Shown: in pieces, positions 47,101 to 58,216 of the stretch
Position numbering within the stretch: position 1 is the stretch's first letter
Layout of the letters: each line of letters begins with the position of its first letter
Assembly: GCF_032362555.1 (NCBI RefSeq)
Contig: NC_083517.1
Span: 2,128,001-2,192,000 of the forward strand
Direction of reading: 5' to 3'
Length of the DNA stretch: 64,000 nucleotides
Origin: Amyelois transitella
Taxonomy: Eukaryota > Arthropoda > Insecta > Lepidoptera > Pyralidae
The notes under the pieces: model-generated
What the model was told of the DNA's origin: nothing
Databases searched by the model: none
The model's input: only the letters and a program-made list of their open reading frames with translations
Program-made: the position numbers and the translations under genes

Positions 47101-50100
47101 GACAATATCACTCAATACGAATTAGTGGCGACATCTACTATAGACTTCGTAATACTGTGTGTATTCGAATTTAAAATAAAGTTCAGTTCTTGTCTGTGAC
47201 TCAAGCGTTAAATTTATATGAAGTTTGTACATCACTTTGTATGTCAATTTATTTAAATTTGATATTCGATTTATTATCTATTATATTTTTTTATTATTTA
47301 AATTTCGTAAAAACCAATAATTAATCATAGCAATGTTTTCTCGCGTCCACATTGATAATTGGATAATTGTGAAGTTGACGTTAAAGAAAATGCTGCGATG
47401 CAGTTTGTTGCCGCTTCTTCAGCACTGACGCTTTGGAAGCGGCAGTAAACTAAGTTTTTTAAGTAATTTATGTGAAACTATGACAATTATAAAGTGATGT
47501 TGAAATGTCTTATGATAATGTCGATGAATAAAAAATTGGAATTTTTAATTTTACTTATTATGTCCCATTCTAAGAAATCACTGACCCGCAAATCACAAGA
47601 CTCATCTTTTTTATTTGTGTGAATCGTAGTTTTCACCACTTATTCTAAGATTCTACATAGAAATTGGATTCCTTGACAATTACGCACTATCAAAAGAGCT
47701 TAATTGAATGTCATCATTAATCATTTGGCTAATGAATGTAGAAGGTTGTCACATAGAGCAAGACCAAGGGCAATAAACGGAAATTTAGCTCTGTTTGAGG
47801 AGGCTTTTTGATTTGAGATCGATTTTTCATGTTTGAATTCCATTATGTGTGTGGCCCAAATGCATTTAAATATTGCGCAGTTCTACACCAAGCTTGGAAT
47901 GTGGACAAGTGGACAAAGAGTTTGCATGGAGAGAGTTATGAATGTGAATAAAGCGAAAGAAGTATGCAGTGATCGGAACAAGTGGATGTGGTGTAGGTAA
48001 GCAGGAGCCTATCCCCGGGAAAGAGGCTTGATTTATGTACATGTATTGTATACGTATCCTGGGGTCATAGGCATACCCCGGGCTCTTTTCGAGAGAGGTG
48101 AGGATGCAACCGGGACAAAAGCCAAGAGGATGAAGTATCTACGTGTACACTAGAAGATATTAAACTTTTTTCTTTTATGGATGATTAATTTGTATTGACG
48201 ATATATATGTAGCGGGAGCGAAAAATCAGGCTCAACCGCCTAAAATGGAAGATATTCCGCCAGGGTAGGTGCTATGTCTGAGGAACCGCGAGACGATGTT
48301 GAGTCATAGGTTATTCCTGTAATATTCTCCAAGTATATACACCTTCATGTACCCCAATATGTGTTCCAGTGAGTCACCAACTAAGCATAGATGAGTTCGA
48401 GGTACCCGCGTCTGTAGAAGTCGGGTCTGACGTCGAGCTGCGATGCGGCTTCTTATTGGACGCCAGCGACGGGAGGGGGGAGCCTTACGTCAAGTGGTGG
48501 TACACTCCGCTGTACTTCGCCGAAGACCGACCAATACAGTTGTATCAGCGGATGGACAGCGGTAACGCGACTTATTTACGACATAGTAATATTGGTAAGT
48601 TTTGTCGTCGACCACTGCGATCTTAGGGTGAGGGAAATAAATCGACAGAATACCTTCCTTGAGTTTGTAACAGCTTCGGTAACATGGCACGGCCATTTTT
48701 ATCGCGCCATAAACTATCGCTGTTTCGCTTTTTATTATGACGTGAAACATGACAGCGATAGATTTTGAGATGAAAATGAAATGGAAAAATGGCGTCGCGC
48801 GCATGATATGGGGACTGGATTTGTAACCAAATAATCCAATATGGCTTAGGTTCCCCTGCAAAGGTTTAGGTGGACAGACTGAAGTTACTTCGGGTAAAAA
48901 CCTGACTTACCCAATTTAGACTAGGCGCACCCCGACCTCCTCTCCAGAAAGGTGCATGAAGAAGTTATTATATTGATAAGTTTTTATTATTTCTGGAACA
49001 TTTATTTAATCGGTGTTGCTTTCTCTCTTCCAGAGCTAGTTGGCAAAGATGACATCTTGCTGAAAGATGTGAAGTATACAGACTCCGGGCGGTACGAGTG
49101 TGAGGTTTCCGGCCTCAATGAGAAACGGGTTCATGCCGATTTGATCGTGTTCTGTGAGTATCTATTCTTTCACAAAAAATTTATAGAAAAGATAAACTTT
49201 CTCATTCTCATCGAAGGCTCTGGCCAAATTATTGGCAAACACACTCATTTAAGTAAGTTTCAGACAGGAGAAATGACCGTGTCCAGGAAAATTATTTTAT
49301 CAGTGCTTACCTATATCTTCCTAATCGGTGTAGTAATTAGAAGTCATTGGGGAAACTGAAAAAGCTGTCACTTTCAAATTTGTCTCATTCGATAGAGATG
49401 GAAATAAATAGTGTTTTTTTCGGAGTTGGTTACTTCCAAGATCACTAGGCTGAATACATGCTGTTCAGGCTTCCATCAGGCGAGTACTTAACACGTAGAA
49501 ACATCAAGAAGAGAATAAAAACGATTTCTTTACCAAACAGCAAATGGCACGGGCCCCGAACTGAACATCTCCGCAGTAGAAGACGGCCCGGACGGCGACG
49601 AGGAAGAAGATTTGCTGGTCGAGTGCCGCGCTGATGACGTCACGCCGCAACCAGAACTCGTCATTAGTGCTAACGGGTCAGTGATTTGAACTTAGAACAC
49701 AATTTTTTTTTGTACGATCAGTACGAATAGGTAAAGGGTAGGTAGCAACTACATAGGTCATACAACAAACGTCTGAGTTCATTTCATTTTCTTTACCATA
49801 ATGATTTAAATTGAGAACAACATGATGATTGAATTCCATATTAGAGAAGAAAAAAAATTGAATGACTTTCGGCTCGCAACTATTACCGAATCTCAATTCC
49901 ATCATTAAGTCATCCAACTTACAATGGCCTTTGTTTCTTGCGAAAATTGGCTCTGATGTAGCCGTAAAAGAAAGACACGTGAGAAGTGTGTTTGTATCAT
50001 CATCCATTATCTGTGTTCCTGGTTGCATCCATTATTGAGTTGTTTTAAAACTCTGGGTCGTCTATCTAACTTTTGTCTTTTTAATAATCTAGGTATCCCT

Positions 50101-53100
50101 TTTTAGGCGATGGGCTAGAAACCTGTCACAATTTGAATCTCAATTCTATCATTAAGCCAAACAGCTTGTAGCGGGAGCGATGGTAAGGATTGGAGTTGAT
50201 GATGAAGAAGGTTGCTTCCAATCACGTCGGGGTCACCAATGTAGCGGGAGCGATGATTCGGCTCGACCGCCACCAAAGGGAAGATCTTCCGCCAGGCTAG
50301 GTGTTATGCCTGGGGAACCGCGCGACAGACGATGTTGTGTCGGAGGTTGTATATAGGTATAGCTCCAATCCGTGAAATCTCTAAAATCGCGATTTAGATT
50401 CTTCGCTGTTATTGGTTGAGCGCGTTAATTTCTTCGCAAAAATTGACAGTAGTTGTTTGATTTGATGTTGTGACGAGTGGCGTAGAGATGGCGCCACAAG
50501 CTGAACGAGACTTATCAGTATTTTCAAGACTGTTGGCTCTGTCAACTTCCGAAAACTGCTAAAATGCTTTTTATTTTCTTCAGGAGGCCAGTGGATGGCG
50601 TCATTCAATACGAGAGCAGCTCAGGCGACGGGCTATACAATGTCATCGCTAACGTGACTGTGACGAAATCGGATCTATTGGATGTAGAAGTGCGTTGCGA
50701 ACTGTTCTTCGTCAATCATAATATCACGCATTTACCTTTCGTCGACATTGAAACTTATGGCCCGACAGGTATGACTATGTAAATTGTGTTACTTTACATT
50801 GGTTATGTTTTGTATTAACAATAAATTTTAACCATTTTTAAGCAGAGGTGAATTGGAAGGTCCTGGGTTCAGTCACCTGCAAAAGTTCAAATATTTTTTT
50901 AGCTAATGTTCCTTTTGTTGTTGTTATTTGACTTTTGTAGGTGTGCTCTAACTACGTACATTCTTCCTAAATTATAAGCAGGTATTGTGTAGTTTAGGTT
51001 AAATTTTTAGATCTTACAGAAATTCGGACTGTGATACTTAGGTATTAGGTAGGTAACTTATCTAAAAGTGTATTAAGCTAATAAAATTCAACATAAATAC
51101 AAAATACTTAATTTATTAAAGCTATATGTAAAAATTTGGTACGTGTACCAAATTTATGTTAAGATTTTAAAATTTTAAGGGTGGTAGCGTGCATTTTCAT
51201 CATTCACGTACTAAGTATTACTACTAACCACTATATTATTAACAGGGTCGGATTCAGGAGTCTGATCGATGCAACAAAGAAATGAAACGTAGGAACATTA
51301 TTTTGCCATTATTTCTCGCTACCTCTGAATCCGGCCCTGCCTACTACTGATAAGCTATTTCGCTTTCACTCTATTTGTCTAGCACCATATGAAAATGAAT
51401 GCATTTATGATAACGCACTTGCTACTTAATTAAGGGCGGTTCAAATGAATACGCATTATGGAAAATGTATGGAAACCTGTGCTAATATTTACCTGCTCAA
51501 AATTTTGCCTTTACTTTTTACTCTAGAATAACGAACTGAAAAAGTTTATTAAAAATCACAGTGGTCTAACAGGTGCCATAGACAGACCCTCTCCTTGTTT
51601 TTTTTTTTCTCTCAATTTCGCCATTTGTAGTACACGTGCGCATTGGTCAATTTAATTCCATACTGTCACCTTTATACCAGGCGTAAAATACGTGCAGGGT
51701 CTAACTAAATTTATGTCTCATTTAATATAAGAAAAGTAGCAAGTGTGTCGGTGAATTGCACGCATGTCGGGGTGGCTGGAACATTTGTACTAACTTGGCG
51801 TTGTGTGGCGCGCCAGGACTACTGCCCCCCGCCATACTCGCCGAGGACGAGCCCCAACCAGAGAATATCACGCTTGGCGGACCAGCGGAGCCTCAAGTCA
51901 ATCGTAAGTTTATACCTAAATCTAATCACATCTTTAACCCTTACTGGGTAGACAGAACCAACAGTCTTAAAGGCCATGTTCAGCTGTACGGCTTAATGAT
52001 GGAATTGAGGTTTAAATAGTGACACGTTGCTAGTCCATCGCCTACAAGAGGAATCTCAAGTTTATAAACCTATCCCTTAGTCGTCTTCGTTGACATCCAT
52101 GGGAAAGATATGGAAAGGTCTTATTTTAGTTTCTTTTAGAAAAATCCCATATTTATGAGCTCTTGACTTTGTCAAAAGCATTATACAATTAGCTTTATTG
52201 GCAAGGGCAGGAATTCAAGTTATATGTAGTCATATCTCCACGCCTAATACTTCTCGATTCGCAAAATCTTTTATCACGAGAACTGCTAAGATTTCGAACT
52301 CCCTTCCCGCTACTCAGTTGCCTGAATTTTCCAAGCAAAACTTGGGATACCAAATTAGACCTAATTCGCCATTATATAAATCGCCGCTTAATAATGTATA
52401 ATTTTCAAGTAATTTAAGTTAATTTTAATTAATAAAATAATGAAATAACATATATGTTGTGGTGAAATTTAATTGCTTATTTAACGCCTCTGCTTACGTG
52501 GAATGGTATTAGGCATTTATAAGTAATCTTAAATACTTACTGAAATTAACAGATAACCAAATTATAAGGTAGCTTATATTCTCATATTACTTCTCTGAGA
52601 CGTCTATCTTTGCCAAAATTTTACTCAATAATAAAAAATATTTTTTATCAACCAAACTCCAAAAAAAAATAATAATACGATTACTCGTACCTAAGTACAA
52701 CTCTGTGATACAATTACGCACGGTTATTCAGCCATTTATGAATCGATTTTGATGCTTCTTTTTTTGTTTCTTTAATTCTTCATTAAAAATGTACATACAT
52801 ACAAACATAAACACGTCTATATCCCTCGCGGGGTAGACAGAGCCAACAGTCTTGAAAAGAATGATGGGCCACGTTCAGCTTTCGGGTTAACGATAGAATT
52901 GAGATTCAAATAATGACAGGTTGCTAGCCCATCGCCTAAAAAAAGAATCCCGAGTTTATAAGCCTGTTCCTTTAGCCTTTTAAGTCATCCATGGGAACGA
53001 GAGGGAGTGGTCATATTCTTTTTTTATAGATGCCGGGAACCACACGGCACGAAATGAAAATGTAATTTATTTGTATTCCAGGTGCCGCCAGCAGAACCCT

Positions 53101-53152
53101 GAGTTTTTGGTGGTTCTTCACCGCGGCGATACCGTTATTGTGCATAATGTGA
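44114..53152 (+). CDS. two-Ig-domain secreted or GPI-anchored surface protein (7 exons)
   Basis: Exons: 44114-44153, 48370-48594, 49034-49153, 49541-49676, 50584-50768, 51817-51903, 53082-53152; 287 aa. Exon 1 encodes a signal peptide (MLTVCGLLLSVLT). Ig domain 1 spans about 20-128: Cys39 in VELRCGF, the core Trp at 56-57 (VKWWY), and DSGRYEC with Cys111. Domain 2 spans about 135-230: Cys157 in LLVECRADD and Cys212 in VEVRCELFF. Several N-glycosylation sites are present (for example NAT, NIS, NVT, NIT). A Pro/Glu-rich linker comes from exon 6, and the protein ends in a short hydrophobic run (SFWWFFTAAIPLLCIM) like a GPI-anchor signal. Intron phases are 1,1,1,2,1,1. It resembles cell-adhesion Ig proteins of the Beat/side type in layout, but I cannot name it. 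Its paralogue lies convergently downstream. Confidence 0.85.
45895..47046. mobile_element. 1,152-bp non-autonomous DNA element with 14-bp TIRs, in Ig-gene intron 1
   Basis: Ends are GGCATTTAACGCCC (45895-45908) and its exact reverse complement (47033-47046), flanked by ATA on both sides (possible 3-bp target duplication). Inside, the motif (A/G)(A/G)CGCCC and its complement recur at about 46098, 46389, 46417, 46445, 46625, 46643, 46668 and 47025, in both orientations. Such sub-terminal repeats are often transposase-binding sites. No transposase frame. A GC-rich block at 46850-46945 is unexplained. Confidence 0.6.
47895..48130 (+). mobile_element. LINE 3' fragment plus companion repeat
   Basis: Encodes the VMNVNKAKEVCSDRNKW block of the same LINE tail, then 'GGGAAAGAGGCTTGATTTAT'. 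Next to it, 48055-48130 holds the 'GGCATACCCCGGGCTC' / 'GATGCAACCGGGAC' repeat also seen at about 32940 and 57060. Confidence 0.55.
48211..48320 (+). mobile_element. LTR fragment, CsRn1-like Ty3/Gypsy family
   Basis: Starts 'GTAGCGGGAGCGA' and continues through 'TTCCGCCAGGGTAGGTGC', matching the first 110 bp of the LTR at 50240. Old fragment; broken. It ends about 50 bp before the exon 2 acceptor of the Ig gene. Confidence 0.6.
48664..48815. mobile_element. foldback element, second copy
   Basis: Shares 'AGCGATAGATTTT', 'GTCATAATAAAAA' (here as its complement TTTTTATTATGAC) and outer 'ATCGCGC' text with 13366-13505, and is itself nearly palindromic. Confidence 0.6.
50100..50550 (-). mobile_element. 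SINE family A copy split by an LTR element
   Basis: The left part (50100-50166) reads 'GGCGATGGGCTAGAAACC ... CCAAACAGCT'. The right part (50499-50550) resumes 'AGCTGAACGAGACTTATC ... TTGGCTCTGTC'. Joined, these are the normal SINE order with AGCT duplicated on both sides of the insert. Confidence 0.75.
50167..50498 (-). mobile_element. Ty3/Gypsy (CsRn1-like) LTR remnant with tRNA-Trp primer site
   Basis: Flanked by AGCT on both sides. The main LTR is 50240-50498 (TGTAGCGGGAG ... GGCGCCACA; TG...CA ends). Next to it, 50225-50239 matches the 3' end of tRNA-Trp (CGTCGGGGTCACCA), the primer site used by the CsRn1 clade, read on the minus strand. A 14-bp piece of LTR start lies at 50167. The element is a fossil reduced to about one LTR plus a short leader, without genes. 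It is younger than the SINE it interrupts. Confidence 0.7.
50770..51816. other. Ig-gene intron 5
   Basis: AT-rich. Holds a small perfect palindrome (AAATTTGGTAC / GTACCAAATTT at 51132-51155) and an imperfect inverted repeat at about 51244-51345 ('GGGTCGGATTCAGG' / 'CCTCTGAATCCGGCCCTG') that may be a MITE. Confidence 0.4.
51930..52124 (+). mobile_element. SINE family A in the last Ig-gene intron
   Basis: Forward blocks 'GGGTAGACAGAACCAACAGT', 'GTTGCTAGTCCATCGCCTAC' and 'CATCCATGGGAAAGATATGG'. Confidence 0.7.
52791..53050 (+). mobile_element. SINE family A, full length
   Basis: Complete copy from 'CGTCTATATCCCTCGCGGGG' to 'GGGAACCACACGGCAC', preceded by ACATACATACA. Ends 32 bp before the last exon of the plus-strand Ig gene. 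Confidence 0.8.
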
Positions 53153-53304
53153 ATCTAACTGTATGTGATATATATTAATATATTTTACTGTTTGTTTTTT
53201 TGACTGTACTTTCAATTCTGTCGCTTCAACGCTAAAACTACGGCCGATCGGCGAAAATCATAAGAATATGGTATACTCACTACATTGACCCACACATTAA
53301 CATT

Positions 53305-53424
53305 CACACATACATATGGTCACGTCTATATCCCTTGTGGGCTAGACAGAGCCAACAGCCTTGAAAAGACTGAATGGCCACGTTCAGCTATTTGGCTTAA
53401 TGATAGAATTGAGATTCAAATAGT
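53305..53424 (+). mobile_element. SINE family A, 5' half
   Basis: 'GTCTATATCCCTTGTGGGCT' to 'GAATTGAGATTCAAATAGT', then it stops. The poly(A) signal of the minus-strand Ig gene starts four bases further on. Confidence 0.75.
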
Positions 53425-53427
53425 CAA

Positions 53428-53433
53428 TTTTAT
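53428..53433 (-). terminator. poly(A) signal of the minus-strand Ig gene
   Basis: AATAAA on the minus strand, about 13 nt after the stop codon of the terminal exon. Confidence 0.5.
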
Positions 53434-53445
53434 TATTACAATACA

Positions 53446-56400
53446 TCAAGATATACTATTAAAGAATGTAACAAATATAACAGCAGTGCTAAATGTTATT
53501 GCATTTGAGACGATCGCATATGCCCCACAGCAGATTTCATTACCTGAAAATTAATATTTACGATTACACTCTACTTTTCATATAAATGCTTAATTATACT
53601 TACTATCGTTTATATATCTTCATTTAGGCTTTGGGCTAGCAAATAGTGACAGCTATTTGAATCTAAATTGTATCATTAAGCCAAAAGCTGAACGTGGCCT
53701 TTCAGATTTTCAAGTCTGTTGGCTCTGACTACCCCGCAAGGGATATAAACGTGACTATATGTACGTAGTATCGTTGAGTTAGTACCTTGTTACACAAGTC
53801 TCGAACTTACTCCGAGGCTAACGCAATCTGTCCCGTTAACATTTATTTATTTATTTTACCGTTAACTTTTAAGCAAAGGAATCGTTAAAGTCAGCAAGAA
53901 GTTGCATTACTTATGTACATATTGTTTAATGATTTGGTAAACCTTTTACGGGGAACTGTTATCTTTGTTTAACGCGCGTCACTCATGTTTGTGTGAACAT
54001 AGACTTACAAATGTGTAGTACGTACGTAAGTACATACAACAAAACTTGAGCAATCATTCTTAATTTTATTTCTAGGTTTATGTTATTGCGGTACATAGGT
54101 TGTTGATCTATAAATATGAGAGTTATATAGGATGTATGTAAGATTATCTTCAGCTGCACGGCTTAGTAGGGTGTAGTCATGTGGTTGTTGTTGTACCAAA
54201 TGGCTAGTTGTTTAATCAAAAAGCTATTTTAACCACTTGGCTGCGACATACCATATGACGGTCTCTGTGGCCCAGCGGTAGTGCGCCTGTATATGACACC
54301 GGAGGGAGGGATTGAGTTAGCCTCGAAGTAAGTTCGAGACTTTTGTAACTAGATACTAACTCAACGTTACTTATATAGATAAACACCCAAACCCAAGGGA
54401 AATCAGATAAAGTTATTTTCTCATCAAGCCTTTGGCGGGATTCGAAGCCTACCTCTGGTGACACAGACAAGCTACCGCTGCGCCACAGAGGTCGTCAGGT
54501 ATAAGTAGTAATTATAAAATATACTTAGTATCTTTGAGTTAGTATCTAGTAACACAAATCTCAAAGTAACTTTGAAGTTAACTGTAAAATTTGTAGGTAT
54601 CTGGTATTAGGTATACATACTCACCGACACTGACATATTTCCTCATAATAGCCGTATAGTCAGCTTGTGGTAGATACAATCTGCAGGTTACATCGTGTTT
54701 GCCCCGGGTCATGCCACGCACGTCCGCCGTACCCTCAGCGGTGTACAGAGTCCCTTGTCTCCACCACACCCGTTGAACTTGCTTTGGTACGGGCCTGCTA
54801 TGAAGTTACATATTCATTCATAATCATTACGTCTTTATTCCTTACATGGTAGACAGAACCGAGAGTCTTGAAAAGAAGTCTTGAGTAGAATTATTAATTT
54901 GATTGAATACAAACTTTCACCCCCCATTTTAGTATTTTAGACGCGTGTTTTAAACTAAGTATATCAATTTCATTCGAGTCGGTCCAGTCGCTGTGAAAGC
55001 GGAACAGATAGACCTTAGTATAAATAATATTAGTAAATGGATATGCATTATATGAATTCCAATGCTCTTAGAGTTAGTAAGTACACTTACTTATCTACTT
55101 CCAAGGTAATTTGTGGTCTAGGATGAAGTCCCCATGCGGTACATTCAATATTTACAATTTTTAGTTTGTTTATATAGTTTATCTTCAACGTGAAGTCATT
55201 TTCTGGACCTGCAAATAAGTTATTAGATAATGTTAATTAATTTTACCTATACATACGACGTAATCACGCTTATATCCTTGGTGGGGTAGACTTTATGGCT
55301 TTATAAAAATTATAAAAATATAATCGATTTCAGGCGTCTTGGAATAGCCTAGAACCTCCTCGTTTTTTTAAGTCGGTTAAAGAAGAGTAGGTATAACTAG
55401 TTGATCTTACTGAACACAAACATGTGTTTGGTCTCCTCAGCGCGTGCGCCGCCGCCGTTCAGCTTGCAAGTGTAGTTCCCGCTCATATCTGGCGTCACCC
55501 GTTCGAAAGTTAGCAAACTTTGTTTTATAGTGGACGCTGGAATATTAAAACAACAAATGAATAACTTTTGTAATAAAGAGCACCGCCTCAAATCGATTTC
55601 CTCCTTTGCTGAAATCGATTAAATGTCTAAATCCTTTTCCTAAGTGTACCAAACATTTTTCTGAAAACCGCATAAAAATCAGTTCAGCAAACCGCGAGAT
55701 AATCGCGGTCAAACATACGTACAGGTTAAACTAAGAATCACGTTTATCTTTTGAAAGACTGCTTTTTTTTAAATGAACTCTTACATTACGAGTGACAGAT
55801 TATCAAACAGTATACAGTGACCTGAAGAAAACTACTTTTAAGGGTCTAATTTCTTTGAAGGCGAGTGTAAAGTGAGTGCATTTGGTACGATTATATACCA
55901 TAATATAGGTAAGTACTTTTCATCCCGAAATTCGCACGGGAGCGAAACCCCAAGGCGTAGATATTGTTAATATCTATTAGGACTTATAAGTAGTATGCAG
56001 AGAGTGTAAAAAGTTATCTTGAGATAAATAAATATATACGGGACGGAGTTAGCCTCTAACTCAATCTTTGTAATTTGTCCCGAAGTAAGTTCGAGACTTG
56101 TGTTACGAAATACTAACTAACGATACTATATTTAAGAATAAATACCTACTTATATAGATAAACATCCAAGACCAAAAGATAAATAAGACTAACTATAACA
56201 AAGGTGAGAACGAAACGTTTGAAAACTTGTCTAGAACTTACAGAAAATTAACTTAGGTTAATTAACCTACCTATGCGAAGAGCGTTGTACCTACCACTGC
56301 CCTGTATTTCACTGATTCTAAAACTATTCAGTGAATCCCATTGACTGCTTGGGATCTTGTTCCCGTTGAATAGCCAGTGCACCGAGGAATTCTCAAATGA

Positions 56401-57736
56401 GGAATACTGACAGCAAAGGGTGACGTCGTTAGAACCGCTCTGCACAATATCTGGGATGAACATGTTTTCTATCGCTGCATTTGTATATATTGCTGGATAT
56501 GCTGTGGAGATTTGAGAGCGTCAGTGATTGAATCGGTAGGTAATATACATACATACATATGTAAATTACCTACCGATTCAATCACATGGTCACGTCTATA
56601 TGGTCACGTCTATATCCCTTGCGGGGTAGACAGAGCCAGACAGTCTTGAAAAGACTGAATGGCCACGTTCAGCTATTTGGCTTCATGATAGAATTGAGAT
56701 TCAAATAGTGACAGGTTGCTAGCCCATCGCCTAAAAAAGAATCCCAAGTTTTTAAGCCTATCCCTTAGTCGCCTTTTACGACATCCATGGGGAAGAGATG
56801 GAGTGGTCATATTCTTTTTTGTATTGGTGCCGGGAACCACACGGTAGGTAATGTGCCCGCTTAAATTGCGTGACGCGCTGAATGGCACAGGTTCGAATTC
56901 CACCTCGACCATTTACCAATGACGATTGCAAGGGAAAACATCGTGAGGAAACCTCCACTTTCAGGATGTGTAACCATAATCGATCCAATACGGATAACGT
57001 TGACCTGCAAAGAGGTCAGACGGGATTCGCTTCGTGTTAAATACATACCTGACTCACCCAATCCAGGGTCCAAGGTCAAAGTCTCCCCAGTGGTGAGGAT
57101 GCAACCGGGAATAAAAGCCAGGAGGAAGAAGACAACAAGATAAGACAAGACAAGCCATCTCCGCGGCTAAACCGTTAGACCGATTTTGATAAAAAATAAT
57201 GTGAACACATTATGAGTTCCAGCATAGGCTACATTATCTGGAAATGGGAAAATGGTTATTTAATTAAATAAAACAGAATCAGTACTAAACTTAATTGCCC
57301 TTTTTTGTTGTACTTTTAGTACAACAATCTACTGAGGGCAATTAAGCACCTACTCATATGTTACTCCCGAAAGTCTGTCTGCCTGCCTAAATTTCATCAA
57401 GACCGGTCGTGATTTTTATTCAGCATACTTGTCTTTACAATTCATTCATTCATGTCTATATTCCTTGCGGGGTAGACAGAGCCAGCAGTCTTGAACTGAC
57501 AGTGCCACGTTAGGTTGTGAGGCCTAATGATAGAATTGAGATTCAAATAGTGACAGGTTGCTAGCCCGTCGCCTATAAGAAGAATACCAAGTTTATAAGC
57601 CTACCCTTAGTCGCCTTTTACTACATCCACGGGAAGGAGATGGAGTAGTCCTATTCTTTCTTCTTTACAAATATGGAATTATCTACTTACTGGCAATCAA
57701 CGCGAACACAAAAACTAGATCACTACCAAGAGTCAT
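53446..57736 (-). CDS. second two-Ig-domain surface protein, paralogue (6 exons)
   Basis: Minus-strand exons 57691-57736, 56271-56501, 55411-55536, 55091-55208, 54625-54794, 53446-53543; 262 aa. Signal peptide MTLGSDLVFVFALIA. Ig domain 1: Cys45/46 in VTLCCQYS, Trp58 in VHWLF, and DMSGNYTC with Cys116. Domain 2: Cys157 in VNIECTAWG and Cys211 in HDVTCRLYL. The C terminus is hydrophobic (AIVSNAITFSTAVIFVTFF) after a NEICC motif, like a GPI signal or short anchor. The terminal exon was placed because the acceptor TTTTCAG, the phase, the stop and a near poly(A) signal all agree. Intron phases are 1,1,1,2,1, the same as the plus-strand gene at 44114-53152, and the coding length up to the fourth intron is 521 nt in both. 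It lacks the separate linker exon. Function unknown; paralogy is strong from structure, modest from sequence. Confidence 0.8.
53620..53766 (-). mobile_element. SINE family A fragment in the last intron of the minus-strand Ig gene
   Basis: Contains 'AAAAGCTGAACGTGGCC' and 'CTACCCCGCAAGGGATATA'. Followed at 53775-53835 by a tRNA-SINE (family B) tail. Confidence 0.65.
54261..54496. mobile_element. two tRNA-derived SINE (family B) heads in inverted orientation
   Basis: A plus-strand head begins 'CTCTGTGGCCCAGCGGTAGT' at 54263. A longer minus-strand copy covers 54307-54496 with head 'CTCTGTGGCGCAGCGGTAGC' (A-box) and 'CTTCGAATCCCGCC' (B-box). The two heads face outwards, so the pair looks palindromic. 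More family B tails lie at about 54530-54590 (+) and 56040-56175 (-). Confidence 0.6.
56524..56585. repeat. perfect 21-bp inverted repeat, 20-nt loop
   Basis: Arms 56524-56544 and 56565-56585 are exact reverse complements (GTGATTGAATCGGTAGG...). The loop is mainly ATACATACATAC. Just left of a SINE family A insertion, in intron 1 of the minus-strand Ig gene. Confidence 0.85.
56587..56846 (+). mobile_element. SINE family A, full length, with short 5' duplication
   Basis: Complete copy ending 'GGGAACCACACGGTAG'. The start 'GGTCACGTCTATAT' is present twice in tandem (56588 and 56602). Confidence 0.8.
56847..57140. repeat. companion lepidopteran repeat
   Basis: Text such as 'CGGGATTCGCTTCGTGTTAA' and 'GATGCAACCGGGAATAAAAG', shared with pieces near 32940, 36800 and 48060. 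Looks like the tail region of a retroposon. No gene seen. Confidence 0.45.
57450..57660 (+). mobile_element. SINE family A beside exon 1 of the minus-strand Ig gene
   Basis: Forward copy 'CCTTGCGGGGTAGACAGAGC' to 'GGGAAGGAGATGGAGTAGTC', ending about 30 bp from the first exon. Confidence 0.75.
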
Positions 57737-57955
57737 TCTCTAAATATCTCTACAAACATTTAACCAATAAAACGAAGCGGTGCTAATAAAAACGATCAAC
57801 ATGATAAAACACACCTTGTCTCGTCATCCACGTGAAATCAGACTTGCATTTGAAAGAAAGTGACGGTATTGTGCATTCACTGCCACACGCAAGGTGGATT
57901 GCGAACACATTTTATTTGAAACAAGAAAACACCCGTAACTCCGCCTGAAGATCAG

Positions 57956-58216
57956 TGCCGTGTGGTTCCCGGCACAAATACAAAAAGGAATAGAACCACC
58001 ACCATCTCTTTCCCATGGATGTCGTAAAAGGCGACTAAGGAATAGGCGTATAAACATGGGATTCTTTTTTTTTTTGGCGATGGGCTAGCGATCTGTCACT
58101 GTTTGAATCTTAATTCTACCATTAATAGCTAAACGTGACCTATCAGTATATTCATACATGTTGGCTCTGTCTACCCTTCAAGGGATATAGTGACCATATC
58201 TATGTATGTATATATG
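57956..58216 (-). mobile_element. SINE family A, full length
   Basis: Reverse copy from 'GTGCCGTGTGGTTCCCGGCA' to 'CTACCCTTCAAGGGATATAG' and TATGTATGTATATATG. Confidence 0.8.

Noticed and set aside
54261-54300. Functional tRNA gene
   Set aside because: A- and B-box-like text is present, but no cloverleaf of normal length or acceptor stem can be drawn. It matches SINE heads elsewhere in the window.
54216-54470. 84-codon minus-strand frame next to the Ig gene
   Set aside because: It translates the tRNA-derived SINE pair (head and body) and does not continue the Ig protein; the real terminal exon is at 53446-53543.
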